The notes under the pieces are model-generated. The model did no database searches and was not told the DNA's origin. It worked only from the letters and a program-made list of their open reading frames with translations. DNA of 38,305 nucleotides from Actinomycetes bacterium (GTDB lineage Bacteria; Actinomycetota; Acidimicrobiia; Acidimicrobiales; SZUA-35): the NCBI GenBank assembly GCA_024280015.1, contig JAJRQY010000147.1, positions 1-38,305 of the forward strand, in the 5' to 3' direction. This document shows positions 1 through 9,111 of the stretch, in pieces. Position 1 is the stretch's first letter, and every line of letters starts with the position of its first letter. A program made the translations under genes and the position numbers.

Positions 1-1
1 A

Positions 2-589
2 GGTGACGAGGCTTTGGAGACTCCTACTCCGAGCTGCCGGACCATGTTTGATCTGGAGCTTGCTCAATCCGAGTCAGCCCAACAGAGCCCGGTCCAGCTG
101 ATCCTCGACGCGGTACGGGTAGCCCAGGCCGATGATGAGCGATGTGGCCAGCGTCGGATCCAGGAGATCTATTGCCGGGCACTCTGGCTGCTTGAAGTTC
201 TGGATCCGGTAGTAATTGCCTTCGATCCGTCGGTGTCGCCCGATGAGAGACTTGAAGCGGCGGCCTCACTGGACTGGGCGTTGAGGACGGCGGTCGATGC
301 TCCAACAGTTGCTGAGGAAGCCACTACTGCTGAGGAACCGGTGGCTCTTGAAGGACCGAGCAGCATCACCGGTGAGGGCGACGTTCTCGTGGTGAGTGTT
401 GGCAATGGATTCGCGCAACTACGCCCCCTGACCTCAAGGTTGGCTGAAGCACTCAAAGGAGTTGATGCAACCTCGCGGCTGACTGCTGAGGATGAAGAGC
501 ACCTGGCCCTACTGATCAAGGCTCGAGCTCACCCGACAATCCTCGAACCGCTGTCCGCCATGCAAACCGCGTGCCTTCTGGGTACGTGA
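2..589 (+). CDS. Hypothetical protein, 5'-truncated by the window edge
   Basis: The frame is open from the first bases to a TGA at 587-589, so the gene probably starts upstream of the window. A TTG at 14 and an ATG at 44 are possible internal starts, but neither is needed. The visible part, about 195 residues, is acidic and rich in Ala, Glu and Leu. It has no membrane segment, signal peptide or motif that I recognise. A Val/Ala/Glu/Thr-rich stretch in the middle looks like a linker between two helical parts. It is convergent with the MATE gene across a 32-bp gap. I do not recognise the family. It could be the C-terminal part of a larger regulatory or tetratricopeptide-like protein, but nothing shows this directly. 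Confidence 0.6.
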   Translation, partial: GDEALETPTPSCRTMFDLELAQSESAQQSPVQLILDAVRVAQADDERCGQRRIQEIYCRALWLLEVLDPVVIAFDPSVSPDERLEAAASLDWALRTAVDAPTVAEEATTAEEPVALEGPSSITGEGDVLVVSVGNGFAQLRPLTSRLAEALKGVDATSRLTAEDEEHLALLIKARAHPTILEPLSAMQTACLLGT

Positions 590-621
590 AGCGACCAAGG
601 AATTGACCAGCCTCGGGTGAA

Positions 622-1932
622 TCAATCGGCGCCGATGACGAGCCAGTTGTCTCGTCGCCAGCGATGAACAAGGGCGACAAGCCGTACCGCCATCAGGATG
701 GAGATGGCTGCCCATAGCCAGCCAATTCCGGCATCAAACTTGACGGCTGCTGCAACCAACGCGGCGAAGACCGCGGCGGCAAACACCATGGATCTCGCTA
801 GATAGGTGAAATCGCCAGCCCCAATCAGGATCCCGTCCAGAGCAAAGACGACACCGTTCATTGGTTGCTGGAGTGCCAGATGAACAAGCAAGAACGTCAC
901 AACTGCGGTCACTGCGGCATCACCGGTGAACAAGGCTGCGAGGGGCTCCCGAAGGATAAACACCACAATCCCCATGGCTGCGCCGACCGCAAAGTCAATC
1001 TCGATCATTCGCTTGGTGGCACTTCGAGCCTGTTTAGTGTCACCAAGCCCGAGCCACTTGCCAGTTAAGGCCTGACCAGCAATTGCCACCGCATCCAGCG
1101 CCAAGGTGAGGGTGATCCAAATGCCGATGGCGATCTGATGGGCCGCAACCTCAATCACCCCGATCGAGGCGGCAGCGAAGGTTGCCAGGCTGAAACTGCC
1201 TCGCAAACAGATGCCCCGCACCAGCAGGGCCTTGCCGCTATGCAGTAGGGAAAGCATCGCTTGTCGATCCGGCCAACGAGCGGCCCCATTGGTGATGCTC
1301 CAACCGGCTACGAGCCAGACCGCAACCACTCCGATTGCCACCTGAACCACGACGGTTGATAGGGCAGATGCCCCAACCCCATAGCCAAGCAAGGTGATCA
1401 GCACGAACTCAAGAATCAGGTTGGACAGCGCACCAACGACAGCCAAGGCCAGAGGGATGCGGGTGTTCTGCCGTCCGTGAAAACAACCGTTGGCCGCCAT
1501 GGTGACGATCAGGAAGGGGAAGCCGATCAGGCTGATGAACAGGTAGGTCTCAGCCGCGGCCAGGACGTCGGGCTCATCGCTAAACAGGTGCAGGAGCGGA
1601 CGACCGACTACTGCTAGCAAGGCTACTGAGGCAATGCCGAGTACGGCTCCCAGCCAGATGGCCTGCAATGAGCGGTCTGCGGCTTCTTGAGTTCGGCCAG
1701 CACTCAGGAGCCTGGCCACTGGGCCGGTCGTGCCGTAGGCCAGAAAGATGAGTACCGAGTGCAGGGTGAGCACGATGGTGGTGGCTAGAGCCAACCCAGC
1801 AAGCTCTGAGGTGCCAAGGTGGCCGACAAATGCAGTGTCGGCCAGGACATAGAGCGGTTCGGCCACCAGTGTTCCCAACGCGGGGACAGCCAGCCGGGCG
1901 ATGTCGCGATCGAAGGGGCTACGGAGCTTCAC
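622..1932 (-). CDS. MATE family (DinF-like) efflux transporter
   Basis: A 436-residue integral membrane protein with about twelve hydrophobic segments, the usual MATE length. The N-terminal 'DRDIARLAVPALGTLVAEPL' and the following 'DTAFVGHLG' match the first helix of DinF-type MATE exporters, which move cationic drugs or metabolites out by Na+ or H+ antiport. A second 'GCFHGRQNTRIP'-like loop supports the family (family knowledge; substrate unknown). The start is GTG at 1932. It lies 23 bp downstream of the ABC permease stop on the same strand, so it may be the last gene of the exporter block. The alternative is a separate unit with its own promoter in that short gap. The family call is firm; the substrate is not. 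Confidence 0.93.
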   Translation of the reverse strand: MKLRSPFDRDIARLAVPALGTLVAEPLYVLADTAFVGHLGTSELAGLALATTIVLTLHSVLIFLAYGTTGPVARLLSAGRTQEAADRSLQAIWLGAVLGIASVALLAVVGRPLLHLFSDEPDVLAAAETYLFISLIGFPFLIVTMAANGCFHGRQNTRIPLALAVVGALSNLILEFVLITLLGYGVGASALSTVVVQVAIGVVAVWLVAGWSITNGAARWPDRQAMLSLLHSGKALLVRGICLRGSFSLATFAAASIGVIEVAAHQIAIGIWITLTLALDAVAIAGQALTGKWLGLGDTKQARSATKRMIEIDFAVGAAMGIVVFILREPLAALFTGDAAVTAVVTFLLVHLALQQPMNGVVFALDGILIGAGDFTYLARSMVFAAAVFAALVAAAVKFDAGIGWLWAAISILMAVRLVALVHRWRRDNWLVIGAD

Positions 1933-1955
1933 CCAAGCACCCTAGAGGTGATGGT

Positions 1956-2675
1956 CTAGGCAATGTCCATCTTGTTGAGGCGCCAGGTTGTTAGTCCGAC
2001 ACATCCCAACCCGATGAGAAGGCAAGCAATGATGGAAGCCGGAACCGAATGAAGTCCCTGCAAGGGACCAACACCGGCCAGGCGATTGGAAAGGGCAGCG
2101 GCATAGGAACGGATGGACAATCGCCCCAAACCGCCAAACAACGCGGTCAGAAGGGTTTCCCAGATGAAGACGTAAAGCAGTCCCCAAACCAGTGGCTTGC
2201 GAACCATCACCCCAGCCAGCGTGAATAGGCCGCAGTAGGCCACGGCGGCCAAGGTGCTGGCGGCAGCGACGGCGACGGCCACTCGCACGGATCCGCCCGA
2301 GGCAAGCAATGCGCTCAATCCCAGCGGAATCACCGTCGCGGGCACAGTAACCGCGGTGGAGGAAAGCCAAGCCGAAAGGGCAATCATCCAGCGTGGCGAT
2401 GGTCGGTGCCACAAGTAGACCAGGGTTTCATCTTCTACCAGATCACCCAGGGTTGAGCTGGCCAGCACCAAGGCAATGATCGGTACCGCCAGACCCAGAC
2501 CCATACCTTCCAAGAAATCTAGAGCTGATCGTGATCGATCCAGATCCTCTGGAGATCGATTGATGGCCAGGGCAGCGGACAACAAGACAAAGGCGAAGCC
2601 GCCAATCAATACCAGCCGACCAGTGGTCATCTGGTGGCGGGAGAAAAGCTTGAACAGTCCTTGAAACTTGCTCAT
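1956..2675 (-). CDS. ABC-2 type transporter permease
   Basis: A 239-residue membrane protein with about six hydrophobic segments, near residues 20-38, 57-79, 97-124, 131-158, 162-182 and 211-233. After the second helix comes 'EDETLVYLWHRPSPRW', which resembles the conserved cytoplasmic loop of ABC-2 permeases where the coupling helix contacts the ATPase. Its ATG overlaps the TGA of the upstream ATPase gene as ATGA (2672-2675), so the two are translationally coupled and form one transporter. It is shorter than, and unlike, the second permease in this operon, so the operon encodes two distinct exporters or one four-subunit complex. Substrate is unknown; no binding-protein gene is present, which points to export. 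Confidence 0.85.
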   Translation of the reverse strand: MSKFQGLFKLFSRHQMTTGRLVLIGGFAFVLLSAALAINRSPEDLDRSRSALDFLEGMGLGLAVPIIALVLASSTLGDLVEDETLVYLWHRPSPRWMIALSAWLSSTAVTVPATVIPLGLSALLASGGSVRVAVAVAAASTLAAVAYCGLFTLAGVMVRKPLVWGLLYVFIWETLLTALFGGLGRLSIRSYAAALSNRLAGVGPLQGLHSVPASIIACLLIGLGCVGLTTWRLNKMDIA

Positions 2676-3778
2676 TGGCTGGCCCCGGTCAGATAGCGGA
2701 AGACGCTCTCAAGGTCGTCATCCAGCGGGGCAAGTTCGGACAAGCGCGAGTTGTGCTGTTGGCATATCTTGGCGACGACGCGCCTGAATCGAACAATGTC
2801 GGACGTGGTGACGTTGGCCTGGTTGTGTGAGGTGATGGTGCAGCCAAGCACGGCACCAGAGCGGATGAGTTCGGCGCCAACAATCTGGATTTGTGTCGCC
2901 TCGATCCGAACCCGGAGTGGCTGATTGTCCATGAGGCGACGAATGGCGTGAAAGTCGCCCTGGGCTGCCAGCCTGCCCTTGGCCATGACAATGACGTGGG
3001 ACCCAAAGCGTTCAACCTCGTCCAACACATGACTGGAAATCAGGACAGTCTTGCCGATCGAGCCGAGATGCTGGAACAGCTCGACCATCTGCTTGCGCTG
3101 CCGCGGGTCAAGACCATTGAGCGGTTCGTCCATCATGAACACCAACGGATCATGGACCAGTGCTTGGGCAATCTTCACCCGTTGTCGCATTCCTTTGGAG
3201 AAGGTCCCAACTGGACGGTTGAGATCGGGATCCATCTCCACCAGATTCAAGGCCCAACGAGCACGAGCCTCAGGCTCATCCAGATCGCTAAGGACCGCCG
3301 CCAACTTGACCACCGCTAAGGACATCTCCCGGTCAAAGACGCCGTCTTGTTGGGGGACAAGGCCGATCCGACCTCGGGCAGCCTGATCCGTCCGCGGGTT
3401 GCCGCCAGCCACCCAGATTTCACCACTGGTCGGAGCGATCTGGCCGGACAACATGCGGAGCATGGTTGACTTCCCGGCCCCATTTGGTCCGAGTAGCGCG
3501 CTGACCCCGGGCTGGACGGCGAAGGAGACTCCACTTACGGCGACAAGCTCACCGAAGGAGCGGGTTACCATATTGGCCACAATGGTTGCGTTGGCCGGGG
3601 GCCATTGTACTTGTGATGGCGGTGGCGGTAAGGCTGATGATGCTGGCTGAGCAGTCGCCGGGCCAACTTGGACTGATGAAGCTGCTGGTGCTGCTGCTGC
3701 CGGTGTTGGAATGGTCGTGGGGACCATGGGTGGTTCCGTCGGCGGGTTGTCGGCAGGGTTTAGAGGGAGATCGGTCAT
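2672..3778 (-). CDS. ABC transporter ATP-binding protein with Pro/Ala-rich N-terminal extension
   Basis: ATP-hydrolysing subunit of an ABC-2 exporter. Counting from ATG 3778 (368 residues), it has Walker A GPNGAGKST near 97-105, a signature variant FSKGMRQ near 193-199 and Walker B LVFMMDEP near 212-219, followed by 'SSHVLDEVERFG' with the switch His. ATG 3778 is preferred over the longer start at 3811 because it overlaps the TGA of the upstream permease as ATGA. The first 55 or so residues are Pro/Ala/Thr-rich and look disordered, which is unusual for this family. The C-terminal hundred residues are the regulatory extension common in DrrA/CcmA-like exporter ATPases. It probably works with the permease at 1956-2675. 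Confidence 0.92.
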   Translation of the reverse strand: MTDLPLNPADNPPTEPPMVPTTIPTPAAAAPAASSVQVGPATAQPASSALPPPPSQVQWPPANATIVANMVTRSFGELVAVSGVSFAVQPGVSALLGPNGAGKSTMLRMLSGQIAPTSGEIWVAGGNPRTDQAARGRIGLVPQQDGVFDREMSLAVVKLAAVLSDLDEPEARARWALNLVEMDPDLNRPVGTFSKGMRQRVKIAQALVHDPLVFMMDEPLNGLDPRQRKQMVELFQHLGSIGKTVLISSHVLDEVERFGSHVIVMAKGRLAAQGDFHAIRRLMDNQPLRVRIEATQIQIVGAELIRSGAVLGCTITSHNQANVTTSDIVRFRRVVAKICQQHNSRLSELAPLDDDLESVFRYLTGASQ

Positions 3779-4641
3779 CGGCGAACCAGCAGAGTGCGAT
3801 AGCGGGCCCAAACAAATCCGAGGGTTAGACAGAGCCAGCCGACAACGCCAAGCCAGAGACTCCAGGTGGGATTATCGGTGTAGGACCATTCGCCAACATC
3901 ATTGTGGATCCGATGGATGAGCGTGATGGGCAGCCCGATCAGATTGGCCAGGCGGATGGCTGGAGGCAACTTGGCCTCGGTGACGAGCACCTCGGTCACA
4001 ATGGTCGATGCGATTAGGGCTCCAATGATGGTTGCGGTTGCCGTGGCCCAGCGATCGGTGGTGGCGGAAATGGCCAGGCCTACCGCGGTGAGAAACAGTC
4101 CAAGGACCAAGGACGAGGCCACAATCTTGATGAACGTTTCTATCCACTGGCCAAATCCATGCGGACCGACTCCCTGCAGGCTGTACCCCAACAAGATCAA
4201 CAGCGGCGGACCAAGGGTGACCAGCAACAACAAGATGATGGAAGTGATTGCCTTGCCAAGCAGGTAGGTCGGGCGGTTGAGGGGAGAGGCGAGGTAGACG
4301 CCGAGAAGCCCGGTTCGACGATCGGTACAGAGCAGTTGAGGGACGATGAAGGCGACCATCAAGATGACGGCAATGCTGATGGAGTTGTCGTAGTAGCTGT
4401 AGTAGTTGGCGTCATCTGCGGCTCCTCCTCCGAAGAGGACGGCAATGCCAAGGATGATGATCGCAGGCAGATAGCTGATGGCGACGGTGAGAACGGGCAC
4501 GATCTTGTGTCGAGCCTTGCGGCCCAGTCCAAGCGAGGCCCGCAAGGAATGCACGATGAGTGAGCGCAGGGCGCCCTTGAGCCCTGTTCGCTCTCCCGAA
4601 TAGGTCCGATACCCCTGGTCGAAGATCTGGGCGTCACTCAT
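3775..4641 (-). CDS. ABC-2 type transporter permease
   Basis: A 288-residue membrane protein with about six hydrophobic segments, near 47-69, 88-105, 128-153, 172-193, 202-220 and 260-280. The N-terminal 'DQGYRTYSGERTG' resembles the conserved amphipathic start of a subgroup of ABC-2 permeases. The loop 'CTDRRTGLLGVYLASPLNRP' corresponds to the region that couples to the ATPase. It has ATGA overlaps on both sides: its start with the stop of the upstream ATPase (4638-4641), and its stop with the start of the next ATPase (3775-3778). It is probably the membrane partner of the ATPase at 4638-5552. Substrate cannot be told from sequence. Confidence 0.87.
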   Translation of the reverse strand: MSDAQIFDQGYRTYSGERTGLKGALRSLIVHSLRASLGLGRKARHKIVPVLTVAISYLPAIIILGIAVLFGGGAADDANYYSYYDNSISIAVILMVAFIVPQLLCTDRRTGLLGVYLASPLNRPTYLLGKAITSIILLLLVTLGPPLLILLGYSLQGVGPHGFGQWIETFIKIVASSLVLGLFLTAVGLAISATTDRWATATATIIGALIASTIVTEVLVTEAKLPPAIRLANLIGLPITLIHRIHNDVGEWSYTDNPTWSLWLGVVGWLCLTLGFVWARYRTLLVRR

Positions 4642-5552
4642 CCGAGTTGCTCCAGGAAGACGTCTTCGAGGGTCAGCGAGCGGGGGCCTAGTCTGATGAT
4701 GCCAATGTCAGCGGCAACACAAGCGTCGCGAGCAAGATCGAACACAGACTCGTCGGCACCCTCGACGGTGATGCGTCGCGCGATGGCTGAGGCTGTTAGT
4801 CCGTGGTGTCGAAAGTAGTTGAGAACCCAGTCGATCTGGTCCTGGTTGGCTTCGAGCTCCATGACAACGCCAGTCGTGCCAGTGTCGCGGAGGTCGTCAA
4901 GCTTTCCCGTCGCCAGCGTCACTCCATTGCCGACAATCACGACGCTGTCGCAGATCTTCTCCACTTCATCTAAGAGATGGGATGACAAGATGACATTGAT
5001 GCCAATCCCAGTTGAGACATGCTTGATGAGATCGAGCATGAGGTCGCGTTGCACCGGGTCCAAACCATCGGTTGGCTCATCCAGCAGGATCAGGTTGGGG
5101 TCATGGGCAATGGCCTGGGCGAGCTTCACCCGCTGTCTTTGGCCGGTACTCATGGTACCCATGGGTCGGAATCGTTCTTCACCCAAGTCGACCAGCCAGA
5201 GAGCATCGCTGGAGCGGGCCGCAGCCTCATCCCGAGGTAGGCCATGCAGCTCGGCCACATGGCGGACAAAGTCAACGGCGGGCATGTCGGGAGGAAGGGT
5301 GTGGTGCTCGGGGGCATAGCCAAGGCGCTCTCGGACCGACGCACCGGCAGTCCACGGGTTCTGACCGAGTACCTGCAATGAGCCGCTTGTTGGTGCATGC
5401 AAGCCAATAATCATGCCGAGCATGGTGGTTTTGCCTGCACCGTTGGCCCCAAGAAGGCCAGTGACGCCTGGTTCGATATCGAAACTGACGTCGCTGAGTG
5501 CGGAGAATTGGCCATAGTTCTTGGAGATATTTCGGGCGGAGACCAACGACAC
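4638..5552 (-). CDS. ABC transporter ATP-binding protein
   Basis: A 304-residue exporter-type ATPase. It has Walker A GANGAGKT at 35-42, signature MSTGQRQ at 134-140, Walker B LILLDEP at 154-160 and a D-loop/switch 'SSHLLDEVEKICD' afterwards. The last 90 residues form the usual C-terminal extension and end in 'LTLEDVFLEQLG', typical of the CcmA/DrrA-like class. The start is GTG at 5552; no better in-frame start lies upstream and no Shine-Dalgarno sequence is evident, so the message may be leaderless or nearly so. It is the first gene of the four-gene ABC block (two ATPases alternating with two permeases). The helicase gene is divergent, with about 50 bp between the two starts. Confidence 0.93.
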   Translation of the reverse strand: MSLVSARNISKNYGQFSALSDVSFDIEPGVTGLLGANGAGKTTMLGMIIGLHAPTSGSLQVLGQNPWTAGASVRERLGYAPEHHTLPPDMPAVDFVRHVAELHGLPRDEAAARSSDALWLVDLGEERFRPMGTMSTGQRQRVKLAQAIAHDPNLILLDEPTDGLDPVQRDLMLDLIKHVSTGIGINVILSSHLLDEVEKICDSVVIVGNGVTLATGKLDDLRDTGTTGVVMELEANQDQIDWVLNYFRHHGLTASAIARRITVEGADESVFDLARDACVAADIGIIRLGPRSLTLEDVFLEQLG

Positions 5553-5601
5553 TCTGACAGTGTGTCATCTCAGGTTCCGATATTGGTGACAGCCCGGCAC
5601 A

Positions 5602-7290
5602 ATGGTCGGCCCAATGGCCAGCAAGAAGCTTCGATTGCGACCTTGGCAGCGGCGGGCTCTTGATGTGTATGAGTCCGACGACAAGCCTGACTTCCTTGCT
5701 GTTGCCACTCCTGGTGCAGGCAAGACAACGTTCGCGCTCACTGCCGCCCGCCTCACCCTGCCTCGTCTATCGGGCCGTCTGGTCATCGTTGCACCCACTC
5801 GGCATCTGAAAGAACAGTGGGCCGACGCGGCCGAGCAGTTCAATCTCCACCTGGATCCCGACTGGTCGCCGCCCGATGGCCTGCCAAGTGATGTGCATGG
5901 CGTCGTCACCACCTACCAGCAAATCGGCGGATCCCCAGAAGCAATCATCCCCTTTGCCAACGGCGGGTTTGTCATCCTCGACGAAATCCACCATGCGGGA
6001 GATGAGCGAAGCTGGGGTGATGGTGTCCGAACTGCGTTTGCCGGCGCAGCCAGGCGCTTGGCCCTTTCGGGAACACCGTTTCGAAGTGACACACTTGCCA
6101 TCCCGTTTGTGACCTATGAGAACGAACAGGTCGTTCCCGATATTGAATACGGCTATGGCGATGCCATGGCCGACGGCAAGGTTGTCCGCCCTGTGTTCTT
6201 CCCCCGGTTCGGTGGACACATGGAATGGATGGCTCCCGATGGGGCCGAGCTGGCTGCATCCTTCGATGATGCTCTGGCACGGACCCAGGCCAACCAGCGT
6301 TTGCGGGCCGCGTTGAGCCTGGAGGGAGAGTGGATCCCGACGGTCATTGGCCATGCCCAGAAGGAGCTGATGAAGATTCGCCAAACCCACCCAGAAGCGG
6401 GTGGACTGATCATCGCCATGGACCAGGCCCATGCTTGGGCCATCGCCGAGATGCTCCGCTCGCGTTTTCGAGTGAACCCGATGGTTGCGGTATCCGAAGA
6501 CCCGAATGCTTCAGAGAAGATCACCAAGTTCGCTGCCGGCAATTCCCCTTGGATCGTTGCCGTTCGCATGATCTCCGAAGGAGTCGATATTCCGCGCCTT
6601 CGGGTAGCCGTTTACGCCACGACAACAACAACAGAGCTTTTCTTCCGCCAGGCCGTTGGTCGCATCGTCCGCTACACCAAGGGCCGTGGCCGCCAGCGGG
6701 CCTACATGTTCATGCCTGACGACGTTCGTCTGCGTTCCTATGGCATGGCCATTGCCGAATCTCGACGCCACAGCCTCAAGAAGAAGGAGGTCGAAGAAGG
6801 AGACTTCGCCCAAGATGACGAGGCTCTTGATTCCTTGACCGGCGAGGCCGAGCAGATGTCGCTTTTTGCGGTACTTTCCGCCACCGCGACTGACTTGGAA
6901 GATGACGAGGACATTTTTGCGGTGGACCCGGATGACCCTGATGGCCTTGGTTTTGACCCGGACCAGGCCGAGGCAGAAGAGAATGCCGATGGTGATCCAC
7001 TTCTGGAGATCGACCTCGCCGCACTTCCACCGGTGGCGGAGGGGACCTTCCTTGGCCGCCGTGATCGACGCGAACGCGATCGGTTGCGCGACCTGAACGC
7101 TGAACTGGCCAGAGACCTATCGGTAAAGACGGGGAAGTCGCACGCCACCATCAACTTCGAACTGAACCGACTTTCTGGCGTATCGAAGGTGTCGGCGGCC
7201 ACAGTGGAACAACTGGATCGACGGGCCAGGGCCGCACAGACATGGCTTGGTCGTGACGCCAAGATCCGAAACATGAAGCGATTCGTCTAG
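5602..7290 (+). CDS. Superfamily 2 DEAD/DEAH-box helicase
   Basis: A 562-residue SF2 helicase. Visible motifs are a Q-like 'RPWQRRAL' at 13-20, motif I TPGAGKT at 36-42, motif II DEIHH at 127-131, motif III SGTPFRS at 156-162, motif V 'ISEGVDIPRL' near 324-333 and motif VI 'FRQAVGRIVRY' at 348-358. Motif II reads DEIH rather than DEAD, as in the ResIII/XPB-like branch. Beyond about residue 395 is a very acidic segment (around 430-470), then a basic, helical C-terminus. No nuclease or methylase partner is adjacent, so a restriction enzyme is unlikely; a stand-alone DNA or RNA remodelling role fits better. The start may be ATG 5602 or ATG 5614. The cellular role is unknown. Confidence 0.9.
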   Translation: MVGPMASKKLRLRPWQRRALDVYESDDKPDFLAVATPGAGKTTFALTAARLTLPRLSGRLVIVAPTRHLKEQWADAAEQFNLHLDPDWSPPDGLPSDVHGVVTTYQQIGGSPEAIIPFANGGFVILDEIHHAGDERSWGDGVRTAFAGAARRLALSGTPFRSDTLAIPFVTYENEQVVPDIEYGYGDAMADGKVVRPVFFPRFGGHMEWMAPDGAELAASFDDALARTQANQRLRAALSLEGEWIPTVIGHAQKELMKIRQTHPEAGGLIIAMDQAHAWAIAEMLRSRFRVNPMVAVSEDPNASEKITKFAAGNSPWIVAVRMISEGVDIPRLRVAVYATTTTTELFFRQAVGRIVRYTKGRGRQRAYMFMPDDVRLRSYGMAIAESRRHSLKKKEVEEGDFAQDDEALDSLTGEAEQMSLFAVLSATATDLEDDEDIFAVDPDDPDGLGFDPDQAEAEENADGDPLLEIDLAALPPVAEGTFLGRRDRRERDRLRDLNAELARDLSVKTGKSHATINFELNRLSGVSKVSAATVEQLDRRARAAQTWLGRDAKIRNMKRFV

Positions 7291-7298
7291 CCAGCCCG

Positions 7299-8030
7299 TC
7301 AGTGTGACTGACCCGTACCCTTGGTCTCACAGGCCGTCTTGGTGACCGTATTTTGGCCTTGCCGTCCGATTGTCTTGGCCAGGAAGTCTCGGGTGCGCTC
7401 CCATGCTAGAGCAGCGGCTTCTGGGTCATGATTGGCCACGTCTTCGAAGAACCAGTGTTTGGCACCCTCATAGAGGTGGAACTCGGTCTCGTTGTCTCCC
7501 ATGCGAATGAACGCTTCGGTCGTTACGCGGTCATCCTCGTTGACCATATGGTCATCCGATGCGTAGTGGCCCTGGTAGGAAGCGGTTGCATTGTCAAAGT
7601 CGATCGATTGAGAGCCGTAGAAGGAAACTACGGCTCCAACCGCATGAGGGAGCTTGGATGAAACCCACAAGGCCATAGATGCTCCCATGGAGAAGCCGAT
7701 CACGGCGATTGGTTGGTTGGCATCGGCTGATGCGGCCCGAGTGGTGTGGGCCGAGGACATCACCAGGCCGGACAGCTTGTTGGCGTCAGCGGCAGCCAAG
7801 GCAGCTGCCCCCTCCTCCTCGTTGATCGGGTGCTCGCCGTTGAACAGGTCAGGGGCGAGAACCGTGTAACCCTCAGCGGCAACTCGCCGACAGAATTCAC
7901 GAGTCCAGTCATTCAACCCCCACCACGAGTGTAAGACTAAGACGCCCGGCCCTTCACCGTCTCCAGGGGGAGAAACCAGGAAGGCTTCCCCGGCGCGATC
8001 ATTGGTAAATGGGGAAGACTCATCAGCCAT
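7299..8030 (-). CDS. Dienelactone hydrolase family protein
   Basis: A 243-residue cytoplasmic alpha/beta-hydrolase of the dienelactone hydrolase type. It shows 'GVLVLHSWWGLNDWTREFCR' early on, then the nucleophile elbow GFSMGA with Ser where classical dienelactone hydrolases have Cys, a late Asp in 'YASDDHMV' and a late His in 'YEGAKHWFF', giving a plausible Ser-Asp-His triad. The family acts on dienelactones and small esters; the actual substrate is unknown. The nucleophile Cys-to-Ser change occurs in many family members and suggests a general esterase. It is convergent with the helicase (8-bp gap). Its 5' end faces the BrkB gene, so the two probably share the promoter region at 8031-8137. 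Confidence 0.9.
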   Translation of the reverse strand: MADESSPFTNDRAGEAFLVSPPGDGEGPGVLVLHSWWGLNDWTREFCRRVAAEGYTVLAPDLFNGEHPINEEEGAAALAAADANKLSGLVMSSAHTTRAASADANQPIAVIGFSMGASMALWVSSKLPHAVGAVVSFYGSQSIDFDNATASYQGHYASDDHMVNEDDRVTTEAFIRMGDNETEFHLYEGAKHWFFEDVANHDPEAAALAWERTRDFLAKTIGRQGQNTVTKTACETKGTGQSH

Positions 8031-8137
8031 CGCTGCACCCTATCTGGTGGTTGAAAATCGTGGTGTCAACCCCATTGAGGGAGGCTCTGGTTGGCTACAG
8101 CGTGTCCTTCGCAGGTTCTTTCCCTACCCTTACCCGA

Positions 8138-9082
8138 ATGTCCGGACCGATCCGCTGGCTTCGCACCAGCTGGAGCTTTGTGCTTGCCGTGGGCAAGCGT
8201 TGGTACTTCGGTGGTATTGGTGACCTGGCTGCGGGGGTGACCTTCTGGATCCTGGTAACTCTTCCCGCAGCCATCCTGGCCATGGTCTCTGCCTTGGGTT
8301 CGATTCGAGGCGTACTTGGCCAAGATCAGAGCCAGGTTGTTGAGGACGGCGTAGTCCGTTTTGTTGAAGGGGTGTTTAGCACTGACGCGACAGTGGTGTC
8401 GGACACGATAGTTTCACTGTTTGAGCAGCAAAACAGTGGGTTGCTGACCTTCTCGTTGGCAGTCGCCTTCTGGTCAATCAGTCGTGGTTTTTCGGGATTG
8501 ATTCGTGCCTTGGACGATGTGTATGAGGTTGAAGACGGTCGCGTTTGGTACATCAACCGACTCGTCGCGCTTGTCCTCGGCCTCGGAAGCATGTTGATTT
8601 CGCTTCCCATCGTCTTCCTTGAAACCTATGTGTGGTCAAGGGTCCAGGACGGCCCGGTCGAAGAGATTCTTCGTTCCTTGTTGGCCGTGCTCATTCTGGT
8701 GGCTTGGGCTTCTCTCATCTTCCACTTTGGATCGGCCATCCATACCAAGTGGCGGTGGGATCTGCCTGGAGCCGTATTTGCTGCCAGTTTCTGGTGGCTC
8801 CTCACCAACATTGTCCGGTTCTACGTCGGCTACTCCAGCGACTCGAACGAGGTTCTGACCACCATTGGAGCGAGCCTTCTTGCTCTTACTTGGGTTTGGT
8901 TAGCCGCACAGGGGCTTTTGATTGGAGCGGCGGTGAATACCGAACTGGGTGAACGTCTCGGTCTTGACCGTCGGAAGCGACAACTCAAGATCCCGGATGT
9001 CATCATGCGAACGGGTGAGATGCGTAAGATCGTCATTGGCGGCGACTCACCGAACCCGCCTAACCCGCCGCGCCGTCGCTAG
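8138..9082 (+). CDS. YihY/virulence factor BrkB family membrane protein
   Basis: The open frame begins at 8009, but the first 43 codons overlap the divergent hydrolase and look non-coding. ATG 8138 gives a 314-residue protein with the expected YihY start, 'RWLRTSWSFVLAVGKRW', followed by 'AAGVTFWILVTLPAAILAM'. About six hydrophobic segments follow, including the conserved 'WSISRGFSGLIRALDDVYEV' region and the late 'TIGASLLALTWVWLAAQGLLIGAAVN' segment. The family consists of inner-membrane proteins once confused with ribonuclease BN; their function is still unsettled. The C-terminus is basic and Pro-rich (cytoplasmic tail). GTG 8102 is an alternative start. Confidence 0.9.
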   Translation: MSGPIRWLRTSWSFVLAVGKRWYFGGIGDLAAGVTFWILVTLPAAILAMVSALGSIRGVLGQDQSQVVEDGVVRFVEGVFSTDATVVSDTIVSLFEQQNSGLLTFSLAVAFWSISRGFSGLIRALDDVYEVEDGRVWYINRLVALVLGLGSMLISLPIVFLETYVWSRVQDGPVEEILRSLLAVLILVAWASLIFHFGSAIHTKWRWDLPGAVFAASFWWLLTNIVRFYVGYSSDSNEVLTTIGASLLALTWVWLAAQGLLIGAAVNTELGERLGLDRRKRQLKIPDVIMRTGEMRKIVIGGDSPNPPNPPRRR

Positions 9083-9111
9083 TAACTCCCGATCTGTTCG
9101 GTCAGGTTCCG

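Noticed and set aside
8009-8137. N-terminal 43 residues of the BrkB-family open frame
   Set aside because: They overlap the divergent hydrolase start and do not resemble the family; ATG 8138 fits better.
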